Positions 16,202 through 23,815 of a stretch of 64,000 nucleotides of DNA are shown here, one piece after another. Both the position numbers and the translations under genes were made by a program. The stretch is taken from the NCBI RefSeq assembly GCF_030818795.1, contig NZ_JAUTAY010000001.1:2914001-2978000 (forward strand), in the 5' to 3' direction. How positions within the stretch are numbered: the first letter of the stretch is position 1; every line of letters begins with the position of its first letter. Under the pieces are notes generated by a model. It was not told where the DNA came from and did not search any database. It saw only the letters and a program-made list of their open reading frames with translations. Origin of the DNA: Microbacterium sp. SORGH_AS_0862 (lineage in GTDB: Bacteria; Actinomycetota; Actinomycetes; Actinomycetales; Microbacteriaceae).

Positions 16202-16710
16202 TCGGGGAGGGCCGCGACGATCCGCGCGACGACCTCCGGCACGCTCTCCCGCGTCGAGACCGTCACGCCCCACTCGTCCGTCTCGAGCGGCTCGAGCGTG
16301 TCGAGCTGGGAGGCGAGCAGGGCGACCGGCATGAAATGGTCGGTGCGTGCCGCCATGCGCTTCGCGAGAGTGGCCTCGTCGAGCTCCAGCGCGGCGAAGA
16401 AGATGGGCTCCGTGGCCTCGGCGCGGATCAGATCGCGGTACCGGCGTCGCAGCGCCGAGCAGGCGATGACGACGGGCGCCGTCTCGCTCGCCGTGCCGAA
16501 GGCGAGCCCGACGCGACCGAGCCACGGTGCACGATCCTCGTCGGTCAGCGGCACGCCGGCCGCCATCTTGGCCCGAGCCGCATCGTCGTGGAGATCGTCG
16601 GCGTCGAGGTAGACACCCCCGAGGCGCGCGGCCAGGGCGAGGGCGACCGTCGACTTTCCCGCGCCCGAGACGCCCATGACGACGATCCGCATCCGACCCG
16701 TGTCGCTCAT
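16177..16710 (-). CDS. gntK: Gluconokinase
   Basis: The 177-residue protein has a P-loop GVSGAGKST (residues 13-21), YLDADDLHDDAARAKMAAGVPLTDEDRAPWL, which is the substrate/lid region diagnostic of GntK, ACSALRRRYRDLIR and the RTDHFMP loop. It phosphorylates D-gluconate to 6-phosphogluconate with ATP, feeding the pentose-phosphate pathway. No gluconate transporter or dehydrogenase lies next to it. The ATG is 7 bases after a minus-strand TAGGCT, suggesting a leaderless message. Confidence 0.92.
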   Translation of the reverse strand: MSDTGRMRIVVMGVSGAGKSTVALALAARLGGVYLDADDLHDDAARAKMAAGVPLTDEDRAPWLGRVGLAFGTASETAPVVIACSALRRRYRDLIRAEATEPIFFAALELDEATLAKRMAARTDHFMPVALLASQLDTLEPLETDEWGVTVSTRESVPEVVARIVAALPDQGTMEST

Positions 16711-16717
16711 ACGCTCG

Positions 16718-16723
16718 AGCCTA
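16718..16723 (-). promoter_or_regulatory. -10 box (TAGGCT on minus strand), leaderless-type
   Basis: TAGGCT on the minus strand is followed by 7 bases and the gluconokinase ATG. Confidence 0.45.
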
Positions 16724-16745
16724 TGGCCGCCGAGTCGAGAGCCTG

Positions 16746-17075
16746 TCACCAGCCGTGGGCATTGAACCACGCGCTGCGCCGGTCGCCTTCCGTGGCATCC
16801 GCGACGCCGCGGAAAGCGTCGTGCGGCGCGAGGACGCCGTCCTCCAGGGCGACGAAGCCCCAACAGATCCCGCAGAGCGCCGCGCCGTGCGGGAACCCGT
16901 CGGGCAAGCGCGGCGCGGGTGCCGCGGGATCGCCGGAGCCGGGGCAGAAGGGCGCATCTGCGTCGCGGTCCGACCACATCCGCGACGTTCCCGAGCGGTT
17001 GTGCAGGCCGCTGTGACCACGGGGTCTCGTGCAGACGGCGCCGCGGGAGCGGCTGAGGCACCACGCGGCGCTCAT
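16746..17075 (-). CDS. Small hypothetical protein with CTRPRGHSGLH and CGIC motifs
   Basis: The 109-residue protein has a conserved-looking N-terminus with Cys6 and Cys15 in CTRPRGHSGLHN. That C-x2-P-x-GH-x-G-x-H pattern recurs in small actinobacterial proteins and suggests a metal site. Further on are FCPGSG and LCGICWGF (CxxC at residues 68-71). It is probably zinc-binding. No enzyme family is recognised. It diverges from the small Cys-tailed protein gene, the two starts being 48 bp apart. Confidence 0.6.
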   Translation of the reverse strand: MSAAWCLSRSRGAVCTRPRGHSGLHNRSGTSRMWSDRDADAPFCPGSGDPAAPAPRLPDGFPHGAALCGICWGFVALEDGVLAPHDAFRGVADATEGDRRSAWFNAHGW

Positions 17076-17110
17076 CTGCCCACCACGGAGACAGCGCGGC
17101 CGAGCGGACG

Positions 17111-17116
17111 TAGCAT
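17111..17116 (+). promoter_or_regulatory. -10 box (TAGCAT), leaderless-type
   Basis: TAGCAT lies 7 bases before the ATG at 17124, which favours that start over the in-frame ATG at 17115 that overlaps the box. Confidence 0.4.
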
Positions 17117-17123
17117 GGTCGTC

Positions 17124-17246
17124 ATGTCCACGAAGCCCTCGCCCATCCAGCTGCTGAACGTCCGTCCCACCGAGGACGAGAACGGCCGGCCGAGCCCGGA
17201 GGAGTCCTTCGGCTGCTGCGGCGGCGGCTCCTGCAGCATCGACTGA
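17124..17246 (+). CDS. 40-residue protein with a CCGGGSC C-terminal tail
   Basis: This short ORF encodes a Pro/Asn-rich body (SPIQLLNVRPTEDENGRPSPEESFG) ending in CCGGGSCSID. The paired Cys, Gly spacer and third Cys look like a soft-metal or Fe-S/Cu ligand set. Codon use is that of a real gene and the stop is 21 bp before the convergent DHA2 exporter stop. Its function is unknown. Metal binding or delivery is inference; a RiPP precursor is less likely because no modifying enzyme is nearby. Confidence 0.55.
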   Translation: MSTKPSPIQLLNVRPTEDENGRPSPEESFGCCGGGSCSID

Positions 17247-17267
17247 CCCCTCCCGGGCGCTTCGGCG

Positions 17268-18767
17268 TCAGTGACCCGCGGGCGGAGCGCCGATCGAATC
17301 GGCGGGCTTGCGGATGAGGAGCGCCCCGACGATGGTCGGGATCGCCACGATCGCGGCGAACAGGAAGGCGTTGCGCGCACCCGCCGCCCATGCTGCCGCG
17401 TCACCCGACGCCGCGTTCGCGACGAAGCCCGCGTTCATGATCGTGATCATCACGGCCACGCCGGCAGCTCCCGCCACCTGCTGGACGGTGCTCACGATCG
17501 CGCTGCCGTATGAGTAGAAGCGGGGTGCGAGCGAGCCGAGCGAGGCGGTGAACAGCGGCGTGAACGACATCGCGAGGCCGATCGACAGCAGCGTCTGGGT
17601 GACCACGAGCTCCCAGACCGGTGTCGTCTCCGACAGCGTCGTGAACACCCACAGCAGCGACACCGTGAGGATCGAGCCCGGGATGAGCAGCACGCGCGTG
17701 CCCCAGCGGTCGTAGATGCGGCCGATGAAAGGACCGGCGAGACCCATCGCGAGAGAGCCGGGCAGCACGATCAGACCGGTCGTCAGCGGGTCGAGGTTCA
17801 GCGCGCTCTGCGCGAACAGCGGCAGGACGGTGATCGTGCCGAAGAAGGCGAGCGAGAGCACCGCGAAGTGCGCCACCGAGATCGTGAAGTTCGTGAACCG
17901 GAAGACGCGCAGGTCCAGGAGTGCCCGATCCTCGCGCTGCAGGACGAACTGCCGCCATACGAACAACGAGAGCGCCACGACGCCGACGACCAGCGAGACG
18001 ATGAGCGTCATCGACGACGCGGTTGCCGCCGCATCCGTCGCGCCCTCATGAGAGCCTCCGCCGATCTGGCTGAGGCCGAACACGACGCCGCCGAACCCGA
18101 ATGCCGACAGCACGACCGAGAGCACGTCGATGCGGGCGTGCGTCTGCGTGCCGACGTTGGTGATCCATCGCGCGCCGATGGCGAGGGACACGAGGGCGAT
18201 CGGCAGCACGATCGCGAAGATCCATCGCCAGCCGAAGTACTGCAGCACGAAGCCCGACATCGTCGGGCCGATCGCCGGAGCGAGCGCCATCACGATGCTG
18301 ACGCGGCCCATCATCCGCCCGCGCGCGGCGGGCGCGACCACAGTCATGAGGGTCGTCATGAGCAGCGGCATCATGATGGCCGTACCGGACGCCTGCACGA
18401 CGCGCGCGACGAGCAGTACCTCGAACCCCGGTGCGAGCATGGCGATCAGCGTTCCGAACGAGAACAGCGACATCGCCAGCAGGAAGACCGTGCGGGTCGT
18501 CAGCCGCTGCAGCAGGAAGCCGGTGATCGGGATCACGACGGCCATGGTCAGCATGAAGGCGGTCGTCAGCCACTGCGCGAGCACGGCGGTGATGTCGAGA
18601 TCGGTGATGAGGTGCTTGATCGCCACACCCATCGTCGTCTCGTTGAGGATCGCGACGAAGGCCGCCACGAGCAGCAGCCAGATGATGCGGTTCTCGCCGG
18701 AGCGGACGGCGGGGGTGGAGTCGGTCGTGGTGGCCACGGAACCGGTCTGGACGGATTCGGCGTGCAT
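17268..18767 (-). CDS. DHA2 family MFS multidrug exporter (14 TM)
   Basis: The 499-residue protein has 14 predicted helices and DHA2 motifs: VAIKHLITDLDI and AQWLTTAFMLTMAVVIPITGFL in TM1-2, and GPTMSGFVLQYFGWRWIFAI (motif C/D region). Members (EmrB/QacA/LmrB type) expel drugs, dyes or lipids by proton antiport; the substrate here is unknown. Its ATG follows AGGAGACG. It diverges from an ABC exporter gene 202 bp away, so the two efflux systems may share control, though no regulator or clear dyad was seen between them. Confidence 0.88.
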   Translation of the reverse strand: MHAESVQTGSVATTTDSTPAVRSGENRIIWLLLVAAFVAILNETTMGVAIKHLITDLDITAVLAQWLTTAFMLTMAVVIPITGFLLQRLTTRTVFLLAMSLFSFGTLIAMLAPGFEVLLVARVVQASGTAIMMPLLMTTLMTVVAPAARGRMMGRVSIVMALAPAIGPTMSGFVLQYFGWRWIFAIVLPIALVSLAIGARWITNVGTQTHARIDVLSVVLSAFGFGGVVFGLSQIGGGSHEGATDAAATASSMTLIVSLVVGVVALSLFVWRQFVLQREDRALLDLRVFRFTNFTISVAHFAVLSLAFFGTITVLPLFAQSALNLDPLTTGLIVLPGSLAMGLAGPFIGRIYDRWGTRVLLIPGSILTVSLLWVFTTLSETTPVWELVVTQTLLSIGLAMSFTPLFTASLGSLAPRFYSYGSAIVSTVQQVAGAAGVAVMITIMNAGFVANAASGDAAAWAAGARNAFLFAAIVAIPTIVGALLIRKPADSIGAPPAGH

Positions 18768-18957
18768 GGTCGTCTCCTCGGAATCGAAAAGGGATGGGGA
18801 CGGCCGCCGGAAGTGGCGAGCGAATCAGACAACGCGGCGAGCGGGTGGAGCATTCCCGAGACGGCGGAATCCGGTCGGGCCTGGTCGTCGCCCGAGCCCG
18901 GCACCGATGCGCGTCGGACAAGACTACCGGTTCGGATCCGGGTACGCGGGGGCGATC

Positions 18958-18963
18958 TAGGCT
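18958..18963 (+). promoter_or_regulatory. -10 box (TAGGCT), leaderless-type
   Basis: TAGGCT ends 6 bases before the ATG of the ABC exporter gene. Confidence 0.5.
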
Positions 18964-18969
18964 GAGCGC

Positions 18970-20834
18970 ATGAGTATGGCCGGCCCGTCGCATCCGCCGG
19001 GGTTTCGCGGAGTGGATGCGGCCGCCCAGCGCCTGCGCAACGCCGAAGCTCCCCGCATCCCTCACCTCGGACGCCGGATCGCCGCGCTGTTTCGCCCCTA
19101 CCGTGCGCGCCTGATCATCACGGCCCTGCTCGTGGTCGCCGGTGCTGCGGTCGCCGTCGTGCCCGCCCTCATCGTCGAGCGGGTTTTCGACGACGCGCTC
19201 TTCCCGGCCGACGGGTCGGGGGTGGACATGGGGCTGCTCGTGCGCCTCGTCGCGGTCATGGTGGTGCTCTTCCTCGCCTCGGGCGGACTGCAGGTCGCGC
19301 AGACCTGGTTCACCTCGACGGTCGGCAACAACGTCACGGGCGATCTGCGCGTGCGCCTGTTCGATCACCTGCAGTCCATGGAGCTCGGCTTCTTCACGCG
19401 CACGAAGACCGGGGTGATCCAGTCGCGGCTGCAAAACGACGTGGGAGCCGTGTCGGGCGTCCTGACGAACACGGTCACGAGTGTGCTCGGCAACACGGTC
19501 ACCGTCGTCGCGTCCCTCGTCGCCATGGTCCTGATCGATGTGCGACTCACCCTCATCGCGGTGTTCTTGATGCCGATCCTGGCGCTGATCCAGCGCCGCG
19601 TCGGACAGGTCCGCGCACGCATCGCGGGACAGACGCAGGAATCGCTCTCCGAGCTTTCCGCGATCACGCAGGAGAGTCTGAGCGTCTCGGGGATCCTGCT
19701 GGCGAAGTCGTTCAACCGGCAGCGCAGCGAGTCGGCGCGCTACGGAGCGCAGAACCGCATCCAGATCCGGCTGCAGGTGCGCCAGGCGATGAGCGGCCAG
19801 GGGTTCTTCGCGCTCGTCGGCGTCATCATGGCGAGCGTTCCCGCCGTGATCTACCTGGTGGCGGGCTTGTTCATGTCGGGCGGCGCGGATGCGGGGATCT
19901 CCGCCGGCACGATCGTGGCGTTCACCACCGTGCAGGCACGCCTGCTGCAGCCGCTCATGGGCCTGATGCGCGTCGCCCTCGACGTCCAGACCTCTGCCGC
20001 CGTGTTCGCGCGCGCATCTTCGAGTACCTCGACCTGCGACCCGCCGTCCGCGACGCTCCCGATGCGATCGACGTCTCCGAGGCGCCGGGGCCGGTGGGGC
20101 GCGTCGAGCTGCGCGACGTCACCTTCCGCTACCCGGAGTCGGCGGCCTCCTCGCGCCCGCTGCTGGACGCGGTGTCCTTCGTCGCGGATCCCGGACAGCA
20201 CGTGGCGCTCGTCGGCCCCAGCGGGGCCGGCAAGTCCACGGTGCTCTCGCTCATCCCGCGCTTCTACGACGTGGACGGCGGCGCGGTGCTGTTCGCGGGC
20301 GCCGATGTACGCGGGCTCACCGCGGCATCCATCATCGATCGCATCGGCATCGTCTCGCAGGAGACGTACCTCTTCCACGCCACGATCGCCGACAACCTTC
20401 GGTACGCGAAGCCCGATGCGACGGATGAGGAGCTCGCTGTCGCCTGCGAGGCCGCCAACGTGCACCACGTGATCGCCGGCTTCGAGAAAGGCTACGACAC
20501 CGTCGTGGGGGAGCGTGGCTACCGGCTCTCCGGCGGCGAGAAGCAGCGCATCGCGATCGCGCGTGTGCTGCTGAAGGACCCGCCTGTGCTGCTGCTGGAC
20601 GAGGCGACCTCGGCGCTGGACACGCGCAGCGAGCGCGTCGTGCAGCAGGCGCTCGATACGGCGGCCCGGGGCCGGACCACGATCACCGTCGCGCACCGGC
20701 TGTCGACCGTGGTCGCCGCCGACGTGATCCTCGTCGTCGACGACGGCCGCATCGTCGAGCGCGGCACGCACGCCGAGCTCGTCGCGGCGCAGGGGCTCTA
20801 CGCCACGCTCGCGAGCGAGCAGCTCACCGTCTGA
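18970..20834 (+). pseudogene. ABC exporter (fused permease-ATPase) with a 2-bp frameshift in a GC run
   Basis: Frame 1 encodes a complete six-helix type-1 exporter membrane domain (to about residue 345, QTSAAVFAR) and then turns to nonsense. The correct continuation (IFEYLDLRPAVRDAPDAID ... GRVELRDVTF) resumes after removing two bases from the gcgcgcgc run at 20008-20015. The second part carries Walker A GPSGAGKST, the Q-loop SQETYLF, the signature LSGGEKQR and Walker B VLLLDEATS. Repaired, the protein is 620 residues, normal for MsbA/LmrA-like half-transporters. As read, the ATPase domain is lost unless it is made separately, for example from the GTG at 20094. Everything else is intact, so the change is recent or an assembly error. 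Confidence 0.8.
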
Positions 20835-20841
20835 GCGCCGC

Positions 20842-21807
20842 TCACCAGAGCAGGGCCGCGGAGATCAGCGGCCGCGCATCGTCGGGGACGGCGATGGCCG
20901 CCGCATCCTGCCGCTCCGAGATCGACCGGGTGAACGCACCGACCAGCCGGCGGTAGTCGTCGTCAGGATGCGCGGCCGCCACCCGCGCGAGTCGCGGGAT
21001 GTCCATGCGCAGCAGCTGCCCCGCACGGGCCCGAGCCGCGGCCGTGTGCCCGGTGCCGTCGAGCACCCGCATCCCCTCGCTCATCGCGTCGAGACAGTCG
21101 CGCAGCACGTCGAGGCGTTCCTCGTGCTGCGTGATCGACGAGCCGTCCGCGCGCTCCCGCCAGTGCACGACGACGTCGGACAGCACGTCGAACCGGCGTG
21201 CCCTCGCATACATCTGCTGGGCAACCACCTGATCCTCGTAGAGCCGCCCCTCGGGGAAGCGCAGGCCGGTTCGCTGCCAGAACTCGGTACGGCTCAGCTT
21301 CGACCACGCGACGACGTTGGCCGTCACCTCGGGGTGCTCCTCGAGGGTCGTCGCCGTCCGCGAAGGCGCCGTCGCCCGGCTGACCCACGGTTGCACGTCG
21401 CCCGCGGAATAGCCGCCCGATCCGTCCGGACGAAGGCGCACATACGCGCCCACCGCGAAATCGCTGCCGCTGCCGTCGAGGGTGGCGACGAAGCGCTCGA
21501 GAGCCGTGGGAAGCATGACGTCGTCGGCGTCCAGGAAGGCGAGGTAGGGCGTGTCGACCAGATCCAACGCCGCGTTGCGGGCGGCCCCGAGCCCGACGCG
21601 TCGGGGGAGCCTCACCACGCGGAAGCGCGGATCGGATGCGGCGGCCGCGTCGAAGAGGTCGCCGGTGCGATCCGAGGACGCGTCGTCGACGAGCACCGCC
21701 GTCCAGCCCGACAGCGTCTGCGCACGCAGCGAGTCGAGGGCGGCCTGGGCCCACGGCTCGACCTGGTGGCCCGGCACGACGACCGTGACGAGGGGACGCT
21801 GATTCAC
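20842..21807 (-). CDS. Family 2 glycosyltransferase
   Basis: The 321-residue GT-A protein opens with PLVTVVVPGHQVEPWAQAALDSLRAQTLSGWTAVLVDDASSDRTG. AARNAALDLVDTPYLAFLDADD, with the DxDD metal/sugar-nucleotide site, follows, and a later ED (GRLYEDQVVAQQMY) is typical of GT2 acceptor sites. It transfers a sugar from a nucleotide donor, probably to a wall polymer or lipid. The GTG start overlaps the stop of the cysteine desulfurase gene (GTGA), so it is the last gene of the NAD operon, an odd partner. Donor and acceptor are unknown. Confidence 0.85.
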   Translation of the reverse strand: MNQRPLVTVVVPGHQVEPWAQAALDSLRAQTLSGWTAVLVDDASSDRTGDLFDAAAASDPRFRVVRLPRRVGLGAARNAALDLVDTPYLAFLDADDVMLPTALERFVATLDGSGSDFAVGAYVRLRPDGSGGYSAGDVQPWVSRATAPSRTATTLEEHPEVTANVVAWSKLSRTEFWQRTGLRFPEGRLYEDQVVAQQMYARARRFDVLSDVVVHWRERADGSSITQHEERLDVLRDCLDAMSEGMRVLDGTGHTAAARARAGQLLRMDIPRLARVAAAHPDDDYRRLVGAFTRSISERQDAAAIAVPDDARPLISAALLW

Positions 21808-22952
21808 GTCGCCGATCGTACCGCCGCGACCGATGCGGCCACCGCCTCGGCGACCGGGCCGAGATCGAGAGCCAGGTCGTGGGGGAACGTGAAACGCACG
21901 GCGGTCTGCGCCACCTCCGGCGCGATGCCCATCGCCACGAGCACGTGCGAGGGGTCGTCGCTGCCGGCGGCGCATGCCGAGCCGCTGGAGGAGACGATGC
22001 CGCGCCGTTCGAGCTCGAGCAGTACGGCCTCACCGCTGGTGCCCTCGAAGGTGAAGCTCGCCGTCGCGGGCAGCCGATCGACAGGGTGGCCGGTCAGCGC
22101 CGCGGACGGCACGGCCGCGAGCACCGCGGCGACGAACGCATCGCGCGCGGCTCCGACGCGGGCGGCGGATGCGGCGCGCTCCGCCTCCGCGAGCTCGAGA
22201 GCGGTGGCCAGGCCCACCGCGCCGGCGACGTCCTCGGTGCCGCTGCGGCGGCCGCGTTCCTGTCCGCCGCCGTGGAGGATCGGCTCGACCGGGAGGCGGC
22301 CGCGGATGGCTGCGGCGCCGATCCCCTTCGGGGCGCCGAGCTTGTGGCCGGCGATCGTGATCGCGTCGGCTCCCGTGCCGGACAGCGGCAGCCAGCCCGC
22401 CGCCTGCACCGCATCGAGGTGCAGAGGCACCCGGGCCGCGGCCGTGACGGCCGCGATGGCGCGCACATCCTGCACGGTGCCGGTCTCGTTGTTCGCGTAG
22501 CCGAGAGTGACGAGCGCGGTGTCCTCGCGGAGGGAGGCGGCGACCGCATCCGGAGACACCCGGCCGACGCCGTCGACATCCAGGATCGTCGCCTCGAAGC
22601 CGTGGAGGCGTTCGAGGGCGGCCACCGATTCGAGGATCGACTCGTGCTCGACCGCGGTCGTGACGATGTGGCGACGGCCACGGGCTAGCATCGCGCCCAG
22701 GGATATCCCCTTGACGGCGAGATTGTTGCCCTCGGTGCCGCCGGAGGTGAAGATCACGTCGCCCGTGCGCACGCCCAGCACCGCCGCCACACGCGCCCGG
22801 GCGTCGGCGAGGGCGGACGCCGCCTGCTCGCCGACCTCGTGGTGGCTGGACGGATTACCGAACGTGCCCCGCCAGTACGGCATCATCGCCTCGATCACCT
22901 CGCGCCGCACGGGCGTCGTCGCGGCGTTGTCGAGGTACATCGCGCCGCTCAC
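21804..22952 (-). CDS. NifS/IscS-like cysteine desulfurase of the NAD operon
   Basis: The 382-residue PLP enzyme has the fold-type I motifs: YLDNAATTPV at the start, TSGGTEGNNLA, HLDAVQAAGWLPL, the PLP lysine in AGHKLGAPKG and the active Cys in SSSGSACAAG. It releases sulfur from cysteine as enzyme persulfide for Fe-S clusters. Its place between nadC and the end of the nadABC operon suggests it serves the oxygen-sensitive 4Fe-4S cluster of NadA, as nadABC-nifS arrangements do elsewhere. It overlaps both neighbours by 4 bases. Confidence 0.9.
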   Translation of the reverse strand: MSGAMYLDNAATTPVRREVIEAMMPYWRGTFGNPSSHHEVGEQAASALADARARVAAVLGVRTGDVIFTSGGTEGNNLAVKGISLGAMLARGRRHIVTTAVEHESILESVAALERLHGFEATILDVDGVGRVSPDAVAASLREDTALVTLGYANNETGTVQDVRAIAAVTAAARVPLHLDAVQAAGWLPLSGTGADAITIAGHKLGAPKGIGAAAIRGRLPVEPILHGGGQERGRRSGTEDVAGAVGLATALELAEAERAASAARVGAARDAFVAAVLAAVPSAALTGHPVDRLPATASFTFEGTSGEAVLLELERRGIVSSSGSACAAGSDDPSHVLVAMGIAPEVAQTAVRFTFPHDLALDLGPVAEAVAASVAAVRSAT

Positions 22953-23815
22953 ACCGGGTCGGCGAGGCGCAGATCGATGTCGAGACCGAGGTCGAGCCCC
23001 CGGGCCGCGTGCGTCAGCGCGCCGACGGAGATCACGTCGACACCCGTCTCCGCGATCTGGCGCACGGTCTCGAGCGTGACGCCGCCGGAGGCATCCACGA
23101 TGGCACGCCCGGCGATCTGCTCGACACCCCGGCGCAGGTCCTCGATGGAGAAGTTGTCGAGCATGATGGTGCCGACCCCCGCCGCGAGGACGTCGTCGAT
23201 CTGATCGAGACGGTCGACCTCGACCTCGACGTGGGTCGTGTGCGGCAGGCGTGCCAGTGCCTCCTGCAGCGCCTGCGTGACGGGGACGCCGGACGCGGCC
23301 AGGACCGCGAGGTGGTTGTCCTTGGCCATCACGGCGTCGGACAGGCTGAAGCGGTGGTTGTGGCCGCCGCCGCTGACGACCGCGTGGCGTTCGAAGGCGC
23401 GAAGTCCGGGCGTGGTCTTGCGGGTGTCGGCGATCCGCGCGCCGGTGTGCGCCACCTCCGCGACGTAGGCCGCCGTGAGAGTTGCGATACCCGACATCCG
23501 CTGGACGAAATTGAGTCCCACCCGCTCGGCCGTGAGCACCGAGCGCGCGGGGCCCGTGACGGTGGCCAGCGCCGTGCCGGGCTCGAACCGGTCGCCGTCT
23601 GCGAGGAGCAGGTCGACGCGGGTTCGAGGATCGACCAGGCGGAAGGCGGCGGCGAACACGGCACCGCCGGAGAACACGCCGCCCTCACGGGCGACGAGGG
23701 ATGCGGTGGCGACCGCATCCGCCGGGATGAGCGTCTCGCTCGTCACGTCACCCCAGGGGGCGTCCTCGTCGAGGGCCGCGGACACGACCCGGTCGATGGT
23801 GGCGGATGTCAGCAT
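22949..23815 (-). CDS. nadC: Quinolinate phosphoribosyltransferase (nicotinate-nucleotide pyrophosphorylase)
   Basis: The 288-residue enzyme has the family landmarks: EDAPWGDVTSETLIP, ERVGLNFVQRMSGIAT, ADTRKTTPGLRAFERHAVVSGGGHNHR (PRPP/quinolinate site), VEVEVDRLDQ, MLDNFS and DASGGVT. It converts quinolinate and PRPP to nicotinate mononucleotide, CO2 and PPi, the last committed step of de novo NAD synthesis. It starts within the end of nadB (7-bp overlap) and ends overlapping the desulfurase start. Confidence 0.95.
   Translation of the reverse strand: MLTSATIDRVVSAALDEDAPWGDVTSETLIPADAVATASLVAREGGVFSGGAVFAAAFRLVDPRTRVDLLLADGDRFEPGTALATVTGPARSVLTAERVGLNFVQRMSGIATLTAAYVAEVAHTGARIADTRKTTPGLRAFERHAVVSGGGHNHRFSLSDAVMAKDNHLAVLAASGVPVTQALQEALARLPHTTHVEVEVDRLDQIDDVLAAGVGTIMLDNFSIEDLRRGVEQIAGRAIVDASGGVTLETVRQIAETGVDVISVGALTHAARGLDLGLDIDLRLADPV

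Noticed and set aside
17124..17246. RiPP precursor peptide
   Set aside because: No radical SAM, cyclodehydratase, lanthionine or leader-binding gene is nearby, and the neighbouring exporter is a DHA2 MFS pump without a peptidase domain.
18046..19434. Long minus-strand frame spanning the DHA2 and ABC exporter starts
   Set aside because: It crosses two well-supported gene starts and the divergent promoter region, and its translation has no recognisable domain.
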